A stretch of 64,000 nucleotides of DNA from Micropterus salmoides (taxonomy: Eukaryota; Chordata; Actinopteri; Centrarchiformes; Centrarchidae), in assembly GCF_014851395.1 (NCBI RefSeq), contig NW_024040817.1:18688519-18752518 (forward strand), written 5' to 3'. This document shows positions 12,693 to 23,669 of the stretch, in pieces (positions within the stretch are counted from its first letter, which is position 1; each line of letters starts with the position of its first letter). Both the position numbers and the translations under genes were made by a program. A model generated the notes under the pieces. That model was not told where the DNA came from. It made no database searches and saw only the letters and a program-made list of their open reading frames with translations.

Positions 12693-13477
12693 TTATTTGT
12701 CCCACAAAAACAATGTACACCCCATTCCCAACCAACACAAAGTTGCACATACAACAACAACAGAAGAGTTTACTGTACACAGTTACAGTAAAAAAAAAAA
12801 AAAACCTCTAAGAACAAACTATGCTACATCCTCTCTTCTGTTGCGGTCTGGCCACAGCACCTCATCCACATCACAAACAATGTTTTCCCTGGCCAAGCAG
12901 CGGGGGAAATATCGCCTAGCATGGCGATTCCAGCCATGAAAAGCATCAGCTGCTATATCTCCACATGCATCCTCAATAGGATTGAGGAATGGAGAATATG
13001 GAGGGAGATAAACAACTAAAAAGCGTGGGTGGGCAGTGAACCAGTTACGAACCAGAGCAGCCCTGTGGAAACTGACGTTGTCCCAAATGACAACCTACCT
13101 GAGCTGCTCTGGGCCATATACCTGATCTGGTGGAATGAGTGTGTTGTGTAGGGTGTCCAGGAATGTGATCAGATGGGCGGTGTTGTAGGGGCCAAGAGTA
13201 GCATGGTGATGGATGACGCCGTGGTGGGTAATCGCTGCACACATTGTGATGTTCCCTCCGCACTGGCCAGGGACTTCAACAGTGGCACGCTGGCCGATGA
13301 CATTCCTTCCCCTCTTTTGTCTTTTTGTGAGGTTGAACCCAACCTCATCAATGAAGATGAACTGGTGCTCCACTGCAGTCACCTCTAGGTCAAGGACTCT
13401 CTGAAACACACATGACAACATCAGAAATAGACATGGAGTGGTCACTATTGTGAAGCACAATCATTATGATTACAATA

Positions 13478-13578
13478 CTACAGAATAGTCCACAGGCAAT
13501 ACTGTACTACTGTACTCATTGAGTAATGTTGGCATCCATTGCTCCATTGAAGAGCTCACCTGTTGCCCTTTTATGCTA
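13478..13578 (+). repeat. 101-bp exact direct repeat, copy A
   Basis: Begins CTACAGAATAGTCCACAGGC and ends CCCTTTTATGCTA. It is identical over 101 bases to 14,320-14,420. It lies in the transposase intron directly before the SINE. Confidence 0.9.
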
Positions 13579-13581
13579 GTA

Positions 13582-13880
13582 GGGGGCGGCTGTGGCTCAG
13601 GAGGTAGAGCGGGTTGGCCGTTAATCGGAAGGTCGGCGGATCAATCCTGGCTCCCCCTGGTTGCATGTCGAAGTGTCCTTGGGCAAGATACTGAACCCCG
13701 AATTGCCCCTGGCGGCTATTCCGCCAGTGTATGAGTGAGTGTGAATGTTAGTTTCCGTTTGAGCACTTAGGCTCAGTGTATGAATGTGTGTGACTGGTGA
13801 ATGCAGATGTAGTGTAAAAGCGCTTTGAGTGGTCGAAAAGACTAGAAAGGCGCTATACAAGTACGGAGCATTTGCATTTA
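13582..13880 (+). mobile_element. tRNA-derived SINE
   Basis: The 5' head GGGGGCGGCTGTGGCTCAGG continues AGGTAGAGCGGGTTGG, an A-box-like segment. About 45 bp later comes GGCGGATCAATCC, a degenerate B box (canonical GGTTCGANTCC). The body carries GTCGAAGTGTCCTTGGGCAA and the 3' part AGCGCTTTGAGTGGTCG followed by AAAGGCGCTATACAAGTAC. I recognise this arrangement as a SINE family widespread in teleosts. It sits in the intron of the transposase pseudogene. No clean target-site duplication is visible. Confidence 0.75.
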
Positions 13881-14319
13881 CAATATTGAAATATGTATTA
13901 TTTACTGTATACAGTGTTGAGTGTATGCATCAATTGTGGGACTCACTTGCATATAGTTATATTGCAATTCTTTGACTCTTTCTGAATTGCGTTCAAATGG
14001 CACCCTGTAGACCTGCTTCATCCTGAGATGATTTCTGCGCAAGACACGGTCCAGTGTTGATAAGCTTACCCTATCAATATTTTGAAGTATGTCATTGTTT
14101 TCTATTATTTTTCTTTGTATTTGCTGTAATGTTATGGCATTGTTTTCTAGGACCATGTTTAGGACTTCAGTTTCCTGTTCAGGAGACAGAAGACGTTCCC
14201 GACCACCTTGTGTTGGTAATCTTTCAGTTCTGCCAAACAAATAGTAAAATACTGTAAATACAAAAGTAGGTATACATTTCCTAAATACTTGAAACATACT
14301 TTACAGTATTTTTACAGTC

Positions 14320-14420
14320 CTACAGAATAGTCCACAGGCAATACTGTACTACTGTACTCATTGAGTAATGTTGGCATCCATTGCTCCATTGAAGAGCTCA
14401 CCTGTTGCCCTTTTATGCTA
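14320..14420 (+). repeat. 101-bp exact direct repeat, copy B
   Basis: Exact copy of 13,478-13,578, offset by 842 bp. Sequence after it (AAGCTCTGATTGC) differs from that after copy A (GTAGGGGGCGG), so the duplicated unit is limited to these 101 bp. Confidence 0.9.
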
Positions 14421-14705
14421 AAGCTCTGATTGCTAATTGGAAAACTGTGTGATGGGTGTTTGCCCTTGTGATGAGTCAGTGTGCATATTTGAATGGCAGT
14501 GTGTTCCTTGTGAAAACAAGATATTTTCTGCATGAAACTTGTGCCAAAAGCAGAGAATTGTGTGTAGTGTTTTGAAAAAAGCGTGTTTTAGAACTGCAAT
14601 TTGAGTGTAAAGCAGGAATTGTAATTGTAGTTTAGCAGAATTGGTTCAGGGGGTTGGTGAATGAGTTACATGTTGTGGTCATTGTGTCTCAAGTACCAGA
14701 ATTTG

Positions 14706-14729
14706 TGGGTAAACAATTGAGAAAAACTG
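14706..14729 (-). repeat. Inner terminal inverted repeat, right
   Basis: GTAAACAATTGAGAAAAACTG is followed by TA (14,730-14,731). It is the mirror of 12,147-12,170. Confidence 0.75.
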
Positions 14730-15168
14730 TAACACTGGTACCTGAGACCCAATGAAAACAGTCTGTAATTAATGCACCATCCACTTGAACCAATTCTGCT
14801 AAAATATAAGCACATTTCTTGCTATACACTCAGCTTGCAGTTTTAAAGTAAAACCACTTTCAAAACATGACACATATTTCTCTAACACATAAAAATGGAT
14901 GTAAATGTTCTGCAAAGATTTTCTATATATATAAAAATATGCAGGAAATTTGCAAATATTTTGTTTTGAACAGTTTTGGACACAGTGTGTTAGCATTTGA
15001 AAAATGTGCTGCAGATATACAGTGTTTTGCAGGTGGTGAAGTAGTAATGGGAAAAGAGTTCATGGATTTTGGATAAAGTGGTCATTGAATGTATTTTGTG
15101 TGAAAGCAATGAAAAATTATTCACAATTTAGTCTACATACACTTCTGTTTCGCTGAAAAGTTTTGACA

Positions 15169-15215
15169 ATGTGACTTCAGTTTTGACCAGTACAGGTTAG
15201 CAATTGAAAAAACTG
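15169..15215 (-). repeat. Outer terminal inverted repeat, right
   Basis: Reverse complement begins CAGTTTTTTCAATTGCTAAC and continues to TGGTCAAAACTGAAGTCAC, mirroring the left outer arm. TA follows. Confidence 0.8.
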
Positions 15216-15231
15216 TATTACTGAACCTGAT

Positions 15232-15480
15232 TTATGTTGCAGATAAGAAATAACACAAAGCCTTGTTCTGAATGATTACTACACTTTTTAGATGATCCAG
15301 GAGTATGGAATGGTTGGCTGTATTGAATACAGTAGACAGGTACAACAAAATTACAATCGCATGATTTCCAGAGTCTGAAGACAAATAGCAAACATTTGTT
15401 ACCCTTTGAAGAGCTGACTCAATGCTGTTGTGCATCCTAAAACCTGTTTGTTTGTGATCGGAAAAGGTGTGAGAAGACTT
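15232..15480 (-). mobile_element. LINE reverse-transcriptase remnant (L2-like)
   Basis: Minus-strand translation reads HKQTGFRMHNSIESALQRVT, later ILLYLSTVFNTANHSILLDH and LKSVV. This matches the LINE block around the first catalytic aspartate (usual form LLDLSAAFDTVDHSILLDRL). The catalytic Asp is replaced here by Asn (FNTANH), so the remnant could not be active. It starts 17 bp beyond the transposon's right end, so the transposon may have landed in it. Confidence 0.65.
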
Positions 15481-16650
15481 TTTCCAGGACCTCAGATATA
15501 AATGACAATTCTGAGCCAGTTACTGAGCACAGTCCGTGGTTGAATGACTGCATGCTTCGATGAGGATGGGAAAGAGAAAATCATAAAGAGAATCTGAGCT
15601 GGCGAATATAAAAAGAAAGAGAAGAGATTTCTAACAGGTGGGATGAGAGGAAGGTTGGGGAGTCACAGCGCAGCACCTGGGAAACAGATCAACACCTTGC
15701 GTACATGTGGCCCAGTAATGGTGACCATGGAGACAGCTGTGGAAACAAGTGTTTTATTCTCACCTTCAAGGCTGTTATTCATTATGTTGCCACTACATTG
15801 CTCACATAGTGGAGGAAGTTGGGTACGTGAGAGTGTTAAAAGAAACATGAAATGTGTTTTGCAATGACTGGATGATTCTGCGCTTTATTATACTGTCTCA
15901 TTATGAATCATCACACTTATTTTCACCATCAGTTCCTGTTTTTCCTTTACCCTTCTGTTTGCAAGTCAGCCTTGAAAACTGACTTACTATTAACCTTAAC
16001 CTCAAGAGAATAAATGGAAACACGAATAATTACACATAAAATCCACTAATAACATTATTTAACACAATTTATGTGTGCACTGGCCTTAACCTTTGAGTTC
16101 CTCTGCAATGTGCAGTTCAATAGAGAAGACAGAGAAGGAGAGTACTTGGATAATGGCTTTGTAAGCTTTGTGACGTGATGAGATGCTCTCCAGCGCAAAC
16201 ATAATTACGGCCTGACAGCGGGTAGAGGCTCGATAATCAGAGGCTGGTGATCGGAGCATGCAGCTCATGACCAGGAGAGGCAGTGACGCTGAAAAGTAAT
16301 TAAAGTCACCCACAGAGTGGAGCTATGCAAACTGCCCTCCCAGCTTGTTACAACACCTCTTCTTGACTTCTCGCTGTTCTATTATTCTCTCTCTCCTTTC
16401 CTTTCCTCTCCTCATCCTTGTTTCATTTCCTCTCACATCCTTCTGCTGCATTTCTGTCTGTTACCTTCCTCCCAACCTTCGGCTAGCTTCCTCTAAACTC
16501 CTGTCTTGCTTTTCTCTCATCTGTCCATCATTCCTCCAGCCTATTTTTTTTCTCCTCTCCATCCATCACTCGCTGTCTCATGAACGCAGCAGCTACCTGT
16601 TATGTGCAAAAGCAGTGAATAAATGGACCACGGTATCCCTCGGCCCTGTG

Positions 16651-16651
<1 letters not shown>
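15481..16651. other. Non-genic stretch
   Basis: No gene is recognised. The plus-strand frame at 16,345-16,725 is a pyrimidine-rich tract running into the CA repeat. Confidence 0.5.

Positions 16652-16711
<60 letters not shown>
16652..16711 (+). repeat. (CA)30 microsatellite
   Basis: Sixty bases of uninterrupted CA. Several apparent 70-130 codon frames here are Thr-His or Cys-Val translations of it. Confidence 0.97.
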
Positions 16712-16713
<2 letters not shown>

Positions 16714-17164
16714 GCACTTTTATAAGTCGACGTGGTGCTAGTTTTAAATGCAGCATTCAGGTCTGTGTGTTGGTTGGTTCTTTGTGTCTGCATCCATGTG
16801 TATTCCTGTATCTTTGCATGCATTATGTACTGGTTCGTGTACATCCTCTCAAGATCTCTCAGATGTGTGACCAACTTTCCTTTTAAAGCGAGCGGTGGCT
16901 AGACTACTTGCTGTGCGTGCTGCAGAGTGTGAGCTTATCTCTAGCTAAGCCTTTATGCTATGCAAAGGAGTGAAAGATTACCCCCTACCATGCTCCCCTG
17001 TTTCATAGCCCTCCTGGCTCACCCATGGTGAGCACAGAGTAGATGGAGAGAAAGGCATGGAGGCCACTGTGCAACTATGTGGATTGGTGTCTTAATCCCT
17101 TCTTCAACTTTTCATGTTTGGCACAGTTCAGGAGCAGTACACGAACTAGTGTGCATGCTTGTAA
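16712..17164. other. Non-genic stretch
   Basis: No gene or repeat is recognised between the microsatellite and the retroposon-like tail. Confidence 0.45.
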
Positions 17165-17340
17165 TAATATAATAATAATGATCTTTATTTGTAGAGCACT
17201 TTTCAAAAACAAGTTACAAAGTGCTTTAACAAGTGTAAAGACAATACCCAAAAAAACAATAATACAAAAACAATACAAGATAAAAGCAAGAAACATTGAA
17301 AAGACTAAAATGCACGTTTAAGATAAATATTAAATAAGTA
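17165..17340 (-). repeat. Retroposon-like 3' segment
   Basis: An (AAT)n-like start, then GATCTTTATTTGTAGAGCAC and TTTTCAAAAACAAGTTACAAA followed by GTGC. On the minus strand this is the familiar AAAGTGCTCTACAAATAAAG retroposon tail ending in a short ATT repeat. No coding sequence is attached. Confidence 0.45.
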
Positions 17341-17819
17341 AAACAGAATGTACTGTAACTAATGAAAGGATGTTTAAGAACTAAATGCGCACAATTTATT
17401 TCAGGGACAAGCTTATCAGCCAATGAGCAGGGACATGACATGGTGATGATAATTTTGGCAATTAATTCTTTAGAAAGCCAAATTCTGATCTTAAAGCTGA
17501 AAACGGATCCACCATCTACTAAAGCTTTGATACAGTTCTTGATGAGGTCACCTGTTTCAGAGCTCTAAATCCTACCTAGAAGTACAAGAGACACACTAGT
17601 ATAAGGTTGTTCCTCTCAATCTTTTGAAAATATGTTTTTATTTATGCTCATGTCCTGTTAACTGTTAGATCCAACAGAACGAGCATCATTGGTGAATTAC
17701 ATGAGTGAGCAGACAGTGTCAAATACCTCCCCTGAGAATCAGTAAGGTTCAGTTCAATTGGACACTGCATGCTTGTCATTTTACAAGCACATGAGGCATG
17801 CTCAATGATTGACATGCTC
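17341..17819. other. Non-genic stretch
   Basis: No gene is recognised. Short frames only. Confidence 0.4.
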
Positions 17820-17955
17820 AATGGTGGAAGAAATACTGAGATTCTTTACTTAAGTAAAAGTTGGAATACCACAATTTAAAAATATTGCAAATAAAAGTCC
17901 TGCATTCTAGGTGTACTTAAAGTATATAGATATTATCAGAAAAATGTACTTACAG
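17820..17955 (+). repeat. TACTTAAGTA-type hAT-like MITE fragment
   Basis: AATGGTGGAAGAAATACTGA followed by TTCTTTACTTAAGTAAAAGT and AAAAGTCCTGCATTC is the opening of a very abundant teleost nonautonomous repeat. A longer copy lies at 51,122-51,985. Only the 5' part is present here. Confidence 0.6.
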
Positions 17956-18094
17956 CTGCACAACATTTTAACATTAACGATGGGACAAGTATAATTTGAC
18001 TGGGTTCGTTCAATGCACGCACAGAAAATTATTAATGCTGAAACTTTATTGCTTTCACAGTTCACGCTCATCGCTCTCATCAATCTTGTTTCTA

Positions 18095-18420
18095 ACTGCA
18101 GCAAGCAACTGGTGATCATAATAGAGCATTAAGTGACACAAGACAGATATTCCCTTTGGCAGAGAACAGGGTAAAGCTAAAAGGAGAGTAAATATTGATT
18201 TACATTTGCCATGTGGCCAGAAGCACGAGTCTGAATGCTAATGTTGCTCTATGTCCGTTAGATGTGCAAATAAGCAGCAGTTTGCTAATGCTTTCAGCAT
18301 ATCTTTTGTTATATTTATAAGGTGATGTCAGTGCTGTGTTTACAGCTTGCTGGGTTGACTCCAAATGGCCATGTGAAAGTAGTGAAACTACAAAGTGCTA
18401 TCTGCAAAAAGTGTTATATT
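18095..18420 (+). repeat. Teleost MITE-like repeat, copy 3
   Basis: Matches the family at 5546-5811: AGCAAGCAACTGGTGATCAT, GCTAAAAGGAGAGTAAATAT, GGCCAGAAGCACGAGTCTGA, AATGCTAATGTTGCTCTATG and CCAAATGGCCATGTGAAAGT appear in order, with an insertion near 18,270-18,330. Confidence 0.55.
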
Positions 18421-21400
18421 ATAATATTGGATTATTAATATTATTGATCCATCAAAGTGTGAAATCAGTGTTACAAATTGTGGCTGGCTGAAATGGATCT
18501 AATTTGAAAATTTTTGTTCAGTTCAATTATGTATTGTTTTTAATTTACTTAATTATCAGTTTTAAGTTTTACAATGCACACATCTGCAGAAGTACATAAA
18601 ACCATATTCTGCAAAGTAACTTATAAACTGTGGTGGAGAAATTGTAAAGTTGTGTAAAAGTGTAAAGTAGCTTAAAATTCTGATATTTCGTGCAGCCCTT
18701 AAATGTAATGCAATACACTGGATTTACTGATGAAAAGCTCTGGCACAGTGGCACTCCAGCTCTTTTCCTCTCAAACATGCCGTTTTGGACACCAGTGACC
18801 AAGCAGGACAAGGGTTAATGCTGCTGCTGGGTACAACTGATCTGTGTGTTTTCTCAGACATACAATGGGACCTGTGTACTCAACACCTTATCCACGGGCT
18901 TGAAGTGAGCAGCAAGTTGGCTAATGAGCATTTTAAGAGAATAAGACTCATTACAAAGCTCAGTGGCTTGAAACACCACAAAGGCTGCAGCTATAGCCTC
19001 TGTATACTCATTTAGTCAACATGGCCCTGTGTGGCAGAGCAAATCCCCTTACACTGTGCTCTTTGTTTAATTTTGAGCTAATCTCTATTGGCCAATGCAC
19101 TCTTTCTCTCTGCCATCAGTAAGGAAAAGTACTGATTTGTCACGGGGGTGAGGGGGATTAAGCCGCTTAAACATGTATATATTATCCAACCCACTTACAA
19201 ATGTCAGGTCTCAATAACTGGTTTAGTATTTACACGGCTCAGTATTTGGTTTTCCTTCTTATGACCTTCATATTTTGGAGGATCTATTTACCTTCCTGCA
19301 AGAAATAATCAACCACTGGCTGGGCCAAATTCCAATTCATGCCATGGATGATGAAAAACACAAAGTCGCCTAATTTCTATTCTCTTCACAGGCGTGGGTC
19401 TATTGCAGAGAGACTGGTGGTGATTGTGTTCAAGCACTCAGGTCTGTAGGGGGAAACTAAAAAGTCAGGAATTAGGTAGGTTACACAGTGCCTTTTGAAC
19501 AAGCAGCCCTGAAAGCACAAGCTGCCATGTGCCCCTTGAAGTATGAGTGACATGCAAGAGAGGGTATTTTTTGAGTGAAAACCAGCCATAGGATAACAGC
19601 AGGCTACTGCTTCACTTCACTATTTCCCATAAGACTAAAGTAGCGAAAGAGCTCGAGGCAAGGACTACAACATTTTTGTCTTTGCCTTTGTTTTTTGTCT
19701 TTATTTGAACAAAATAAATGTGTAATATTTGACAGATTTAAGCAGAGTATAACAGAGTTCCTGCTGAAGTTATTTCCTTTTGAAAAACAGGCAAATATCG
19801 GAGGAATCTCACAGCTGTAAGCCTCACTATAATAAAGATTGGGTTGTGATCTTGTTTTTTCCTGTTTGGACATTTTTGTTCTTTTTTTGCGTCCAGATTT
19901 CTCTCACAGCCAGAAGATTTAGTCAGATCAGAATGTGTGAGATTGTCTATATCTGCTGGTCTTGATGGTTTTGCAGCCTGTTTCCTCACCTTTTGCAATG
20001 TGCATGCTGGGATGGGCTCGAGCCCCTCATGACTTTAATATATTCAGAATTGGCACTCAAAGTACAGCATGTCTAAATTAAAAATCCAGGTTATTCAGAA
20101 CTGTCTGCAGTATGGTCTTGTGAATGACACAAAGCTTTCAGAGATGGCTCTGGTTCACTCCATTGGCTCCATTAGCAGCAGCCATGAGTCAGTCATGTCA
20201 GTGTAAACGCTGCAGCCTGAGTGCACAAAGCTGGTGGCTGAATAACACTTTTCTAGGAAACTGCAGTGAGACATACAGTGGAACTCATAGATGAAATGAC
20301 ATGCAGCCAATCTCCGATTCTACTAGCAGCCATTAGAGAGAAATGGATATACAGAAATGATGAGCTTATGTGGGATGTGGAACACATGCTGTATTTCTGG
20401 CACTTGTTTGGTCTCTTTACCTTCAGGAGAGACATTTATTTTAATCAAACAAGCTCTGTAATCAATGTCCTTTGATATCTGAGAAATGACCTGTGTAACG
20501 CAGACAGTTTGAGATTTATATTATTCAATCCAAGCCGGTATGGGTTTATACTTGATAGATGAAATTGACTCCTGGTATGTTAGGAATGACAGATGAAGGG
20601 TGAATCCAAAATAAAACCCTCTTTAATCCTTAATGTTTCTATAGAGTAAATATTCCACTCAAGGTGAAATCTTACAAAATCAGAGCTCACTTGTAATACA
20701 GTGTGTGCAAACTATTCCTGTACAGTAAACACAACTTCAACTCATCTGACATTTAAGTCTTCGTCAAGGCTGAGCTGAGGAACTGCCAATCAAATAAAAA
20801 ATAAAACACTATGACATGAAACTATAAGATAAAATTGTACAATAAGATGTGTAGATGTTATTACAGTAATCATCCTTGACTTACACTCCAGGTTTCTGTG
20901 CCTTGGCAGAATGCTTTTAGTTGCCACTGAGAATAATTCAAACGTTTCACATTGCTGTGTTAGAACAATTTCTAAGAGCCAATGGGTGTTTTGACTCTGA
21001 TTGGCTAATTTGGCAACATCTTTAACAGTCGGATTTCAAGCCAGGAAAGCCCGATTAGTTCCACGGACAGATGGACGATTTTACAACCAAACAATTTAAA
21101 CAATTTCAGTCTGGTGTTGTTTATTAAGACCCCACAAAACCCAAATCTGAGGTCATTTCATGTTATTCGCTGCAGATGGAAATATGGGTGGGAATGCATG
21201 AGTATGAGGCTACCTATTGTTTAGGCAACACTGACAGCCAAATGGTGCATTATGATGAAATTCTCAGTGATCAGATATGCTTTGGTTAGGAAGATTTCTT
21301 CAGAAGCATTGTTCCTGTTCAAATAACACTTACCGTACATGTTGATCTGTGAAAAAGACAAATTAAATCCTCTTTCATCTCATTGCTTGTCTTCGGCACA

Positions 21401-21789
21401 GTTATTAATATAAATCCCATATTATCATATCCAAGAGGGATAACCTCTGATCCACCTGTTAGGATAGTATAATTACAAAGATGAACAACCTGGCCAGGTG
21501 CCTGAAAACACTGCCCTCTCCTGGACTTGTTGTCATAGTGTGTTCTAAGAGGCCATCATAGTGTTGATCCACCAGATAAAGTCAACTTAAGCCTTCTTTA
21601 ACGTGTGCCTTACTTCTGTGACAGTGGCATATGAAAGAAAAATAATTATCTGTATCTATCTGAGTCAGCTCTAATAACTATTTTTACAAACTGAGAAGAA
21701 CAACCTTGGTGTTGGTGAATCGGATTTACACCAGTCCGAGAAGTCGAGATAAACATACGCTGTAAAATTAGTGCACCCAGGGTCATGTC
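18421..21789. other. Non-genic stretch, nothing recognised
   Basis: About 3.4 kb with only short chance frames (for example minus 19,604-19,873 and plus 20,266-20,475). None carries a domain or splice context that I can defend. Confidence 0.45.
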
Positions 21790-21990
21790 ATTGACATATT
21801 TAACATCCATACAAGGTTTTTCTGTATCACTTTATTTATGTATTGAGAAAACAATCACGATGATAACACAGAGCCCTGAGGGGCCACTTTGCTTGAAATA
21901 ACCTCATCAGAGGATCATCTTTATTCCCCTCCTGTCTCTGCGTAACAGCCTGTTGACACCAGAAAACACTCAAGACTCCTATTTACCTCC
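21790..21990 (-). mobile_element. Highly decayed LINE reverse-transcriptase fragment
   Basis: The minus-strand translation near 21,900-21,840 reads SDEVISSKVAPQGSVLSS, a stop, then LFSQYINK. This resembles the LINE motif SG-PQGSVLGPLLFSLYINDL. The flanks are too decayed to delimit. The match is short, so this is a weak call. Confidence 0.4.
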
Positions 21991-22253
21991 AATGGAGACT
22001 CTTGCTGTCAGAGGAAGGTGAGAGATGATGTTATTCCATGTTTGCTTGAAAGTATAGACCATTCTAGGGCTGAAGCTAACAATTGTTTTCAATGCTGATT
22101 AATGTGCTGATTAGTTTTTTTGTTTAAAAGTAGGCCACCATGTGGAGTTTTGGACCACTAGTAGTAGACAAAGCAATGTTTATAGCGACCTATGAGTGGG
22201 TCCCAGTTCTGTTGGATGTCCAGGGTGACACCATACACATTCCTGCCAGGGGT
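21991..22253. other. Non-genic stretch before the foldback element
   Basis: No gene or repeat is recognised. TTCTCA at 22,254-22,259, just beyond this stretch, is the left target-site copy of the foldback element. Confidence 0.4.
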
Positions 22254-22259
22254 TTCTCA

Positions 22260-22803
22260 TATGGAGGACTGATCCTTTGTTAAGAAATAAATACATAAAT
22301 AAATAAATGCTCAATAAATAAATAAGCATCCTATTAAAGGCACAAAAAATAAAGTTAATAAATAAATGTAGGCAGTAATTAAATTATACAATGAGACATA
22401 AATGTATATATCTCTTTTAATTAGCTTCTTTATTTATTCACCTTTGTATTAATTACCTTATTTGTTATTGTCCGTTATAATCTTCAACTTTATTTAATGA
22501 CTTCTTTTTTAAATGTATTTATTATGTATGCTTTTTAATATTTTTGTCTGTTTTATTCTTCCTTTGCATTTTCTACCCTATTTATTCCCCAATGGTATTT
22601 ATTTCTGTCTGCTCTTTTACATTTCTCTATGTATTTCTGCCTTATTATGCAAATGAGGAGGGTCTGTGTCTCAAGGGAAAAACTTCTCGCCTATTGGTGG
22701 ACCAGTCAGACCACAGAGGTTGATTTTATCAACAAGCTTGCTCCTCACACAGTCAGATGGCTTCCTTCAGTGAATTAAAGTGTTAGCAACTCTATTTGAA
22801 TAC
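22260..22803 (+). repeat. Foldback element, left arm
   Basis: Inverted repeat partner of about 23,670-24,150. The inner boundary lies near TGTTAGCAACTCTATTTGAA, where similarity to the other arm fades. Confidence 0.75.
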
Positions 22804-23669
22804 AATACAACCAGCCGAAAATGCTTGATTTCAAATCTTTATGTAGTCATAGTTACCCTGAACTCAAATATGATAGACTAGTCATCAACAGGAATTATTT
22901 AATGTTTTCCCAGAAAACCAAAATGAAAGAATAAAGTAATTTTCCTAACATTTTAGTGTTTTTTTCACTTTTAAAGGACACATGTAACATGTATGTTTAA
23001 TACTTCCTGTGAATATAATCCAATTAATCCTATTTTCATACTGTATATATGTTGCGTTAACACCTTATTTTGATGTTGTGTCATATCTCTTTGTGCTAAT
23101 TTCATAAAGTCGACATAATTTGATAAGTATGTTGTATGAAACTAGTAAATATTATATATTATTAACATTAATGACTTTGCGCATTAACCACTTAATTTCC
23201 TGCATTCTGAACACATTTTCTGTACCAATTTATGGAGGAAATGTCTTATATGTATTTATATGAAGGGAAATAAAATTAAGGTGACAGGTGTGACAATTCA
23301 AAATATAATGATATACTGGAATATAATGCAGTAATCAGCTTTTGGACAATGCACATTTGTTTAGTCTATATTTCAGTTGCATTGCATGTTTTCTTATTGT
23401 GCATTGTTTCATTTGTTATTCAACATTTCTTATTGCAGTTTTTCATTTTTTCAATGTTGATGTGCCGGTACTACGTACCAGTGCGTTCCGGCCCACTTCA
23501 AGCACTGGTTCAAACTGAATTTACCACAGGGTCGGATACAAGTGCACTCCAGATTTAGCTGCTACTAGCTGACTGTGTGTTTCTCACGAACAACGGCTCC
23601 CTTTACTGCAGTTCTGTGTCCGTGCATGCCGCAAACTGAAACACTGTCTGTCAGAGCGTCCACATGTAG

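Larger units (their letters stand above)
12819..14229 (-). pseudogene. Split Tc1/IS630-type transposase pseudogene
   Basis: Two exons are visible. The first runs 14,229 to 13,947, after a TTTGGCAG acceptor and ending CAA|GTGAGT. It encodes a helix-turn-helix-like region (RTERLPTQGGRERLLSPEQE, later LSTLDRVLRRNHLRMKQVYR). The second runs 13,400 to 12,819, after a GTGTTTCAG acceptor, joins in phase and holds the DDE core: FIFIDEVGFNL with the first Asp, IWDNVSFHR with the second, and PPYSPFLNPIE with the catalytic Glu. The gene is dead. TAG stands in frame at 13,097-13,095 where a Tyr would be expected before VVIWDN. The sequence also jumps from NPIE straight to DACGDIAADA, so I infer that roughly 30 residues of the family's normal C-terminal part are gone. 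The N-terminal exon is not found upstream. Confidence 0.85.
12043..15215 (-). mobile_element. Tc1/IS630-type DNA transposon, inactive
   Basis: The element begins CAGTTTTTCTCAATTGCTAA at 12,043 and ends with the complement of CAGTTTTTTCAATTGCTAAC at 15,215. It is flanked by TA at 12,041-12,042 and 15,216-15,217, the expected Tc1/mariner target duplication. The terminal repeats extend imperfectly to about 50 bp; both ends carry TGGTCAAAACTGAAG about 25 bp inside. A second pair of similar termini lies inside, at 12,147 and 14,729. The minus strand carries a broken two-exon transposase. An SINE and a 101-bp exact duplication lie inside. The 3.17 kb length is long for a Tc1-like element because of the intron, the SINE and the extended ends. 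Confidence 0.85.

Noticed and set aside
13173..13404. Two plus-strand frames over the transposase
   Set aside because: Antisense shadows of the transposase second exon.
13590..13660. Possible functional tRNA gene
   Set aside because: The A- and B-box-like head is degenerate (GGATCAATCC), cannot form a full cloverleaf that I can defend, and continues into a SINE body.
16345..16886. Several 70-130 codon frames on both strands
   Set aside because: They are translations through the (CA)30 tract (Thr-His or Cys-Val runs) and adjacent pyrimidine-rich sequence. No domain.
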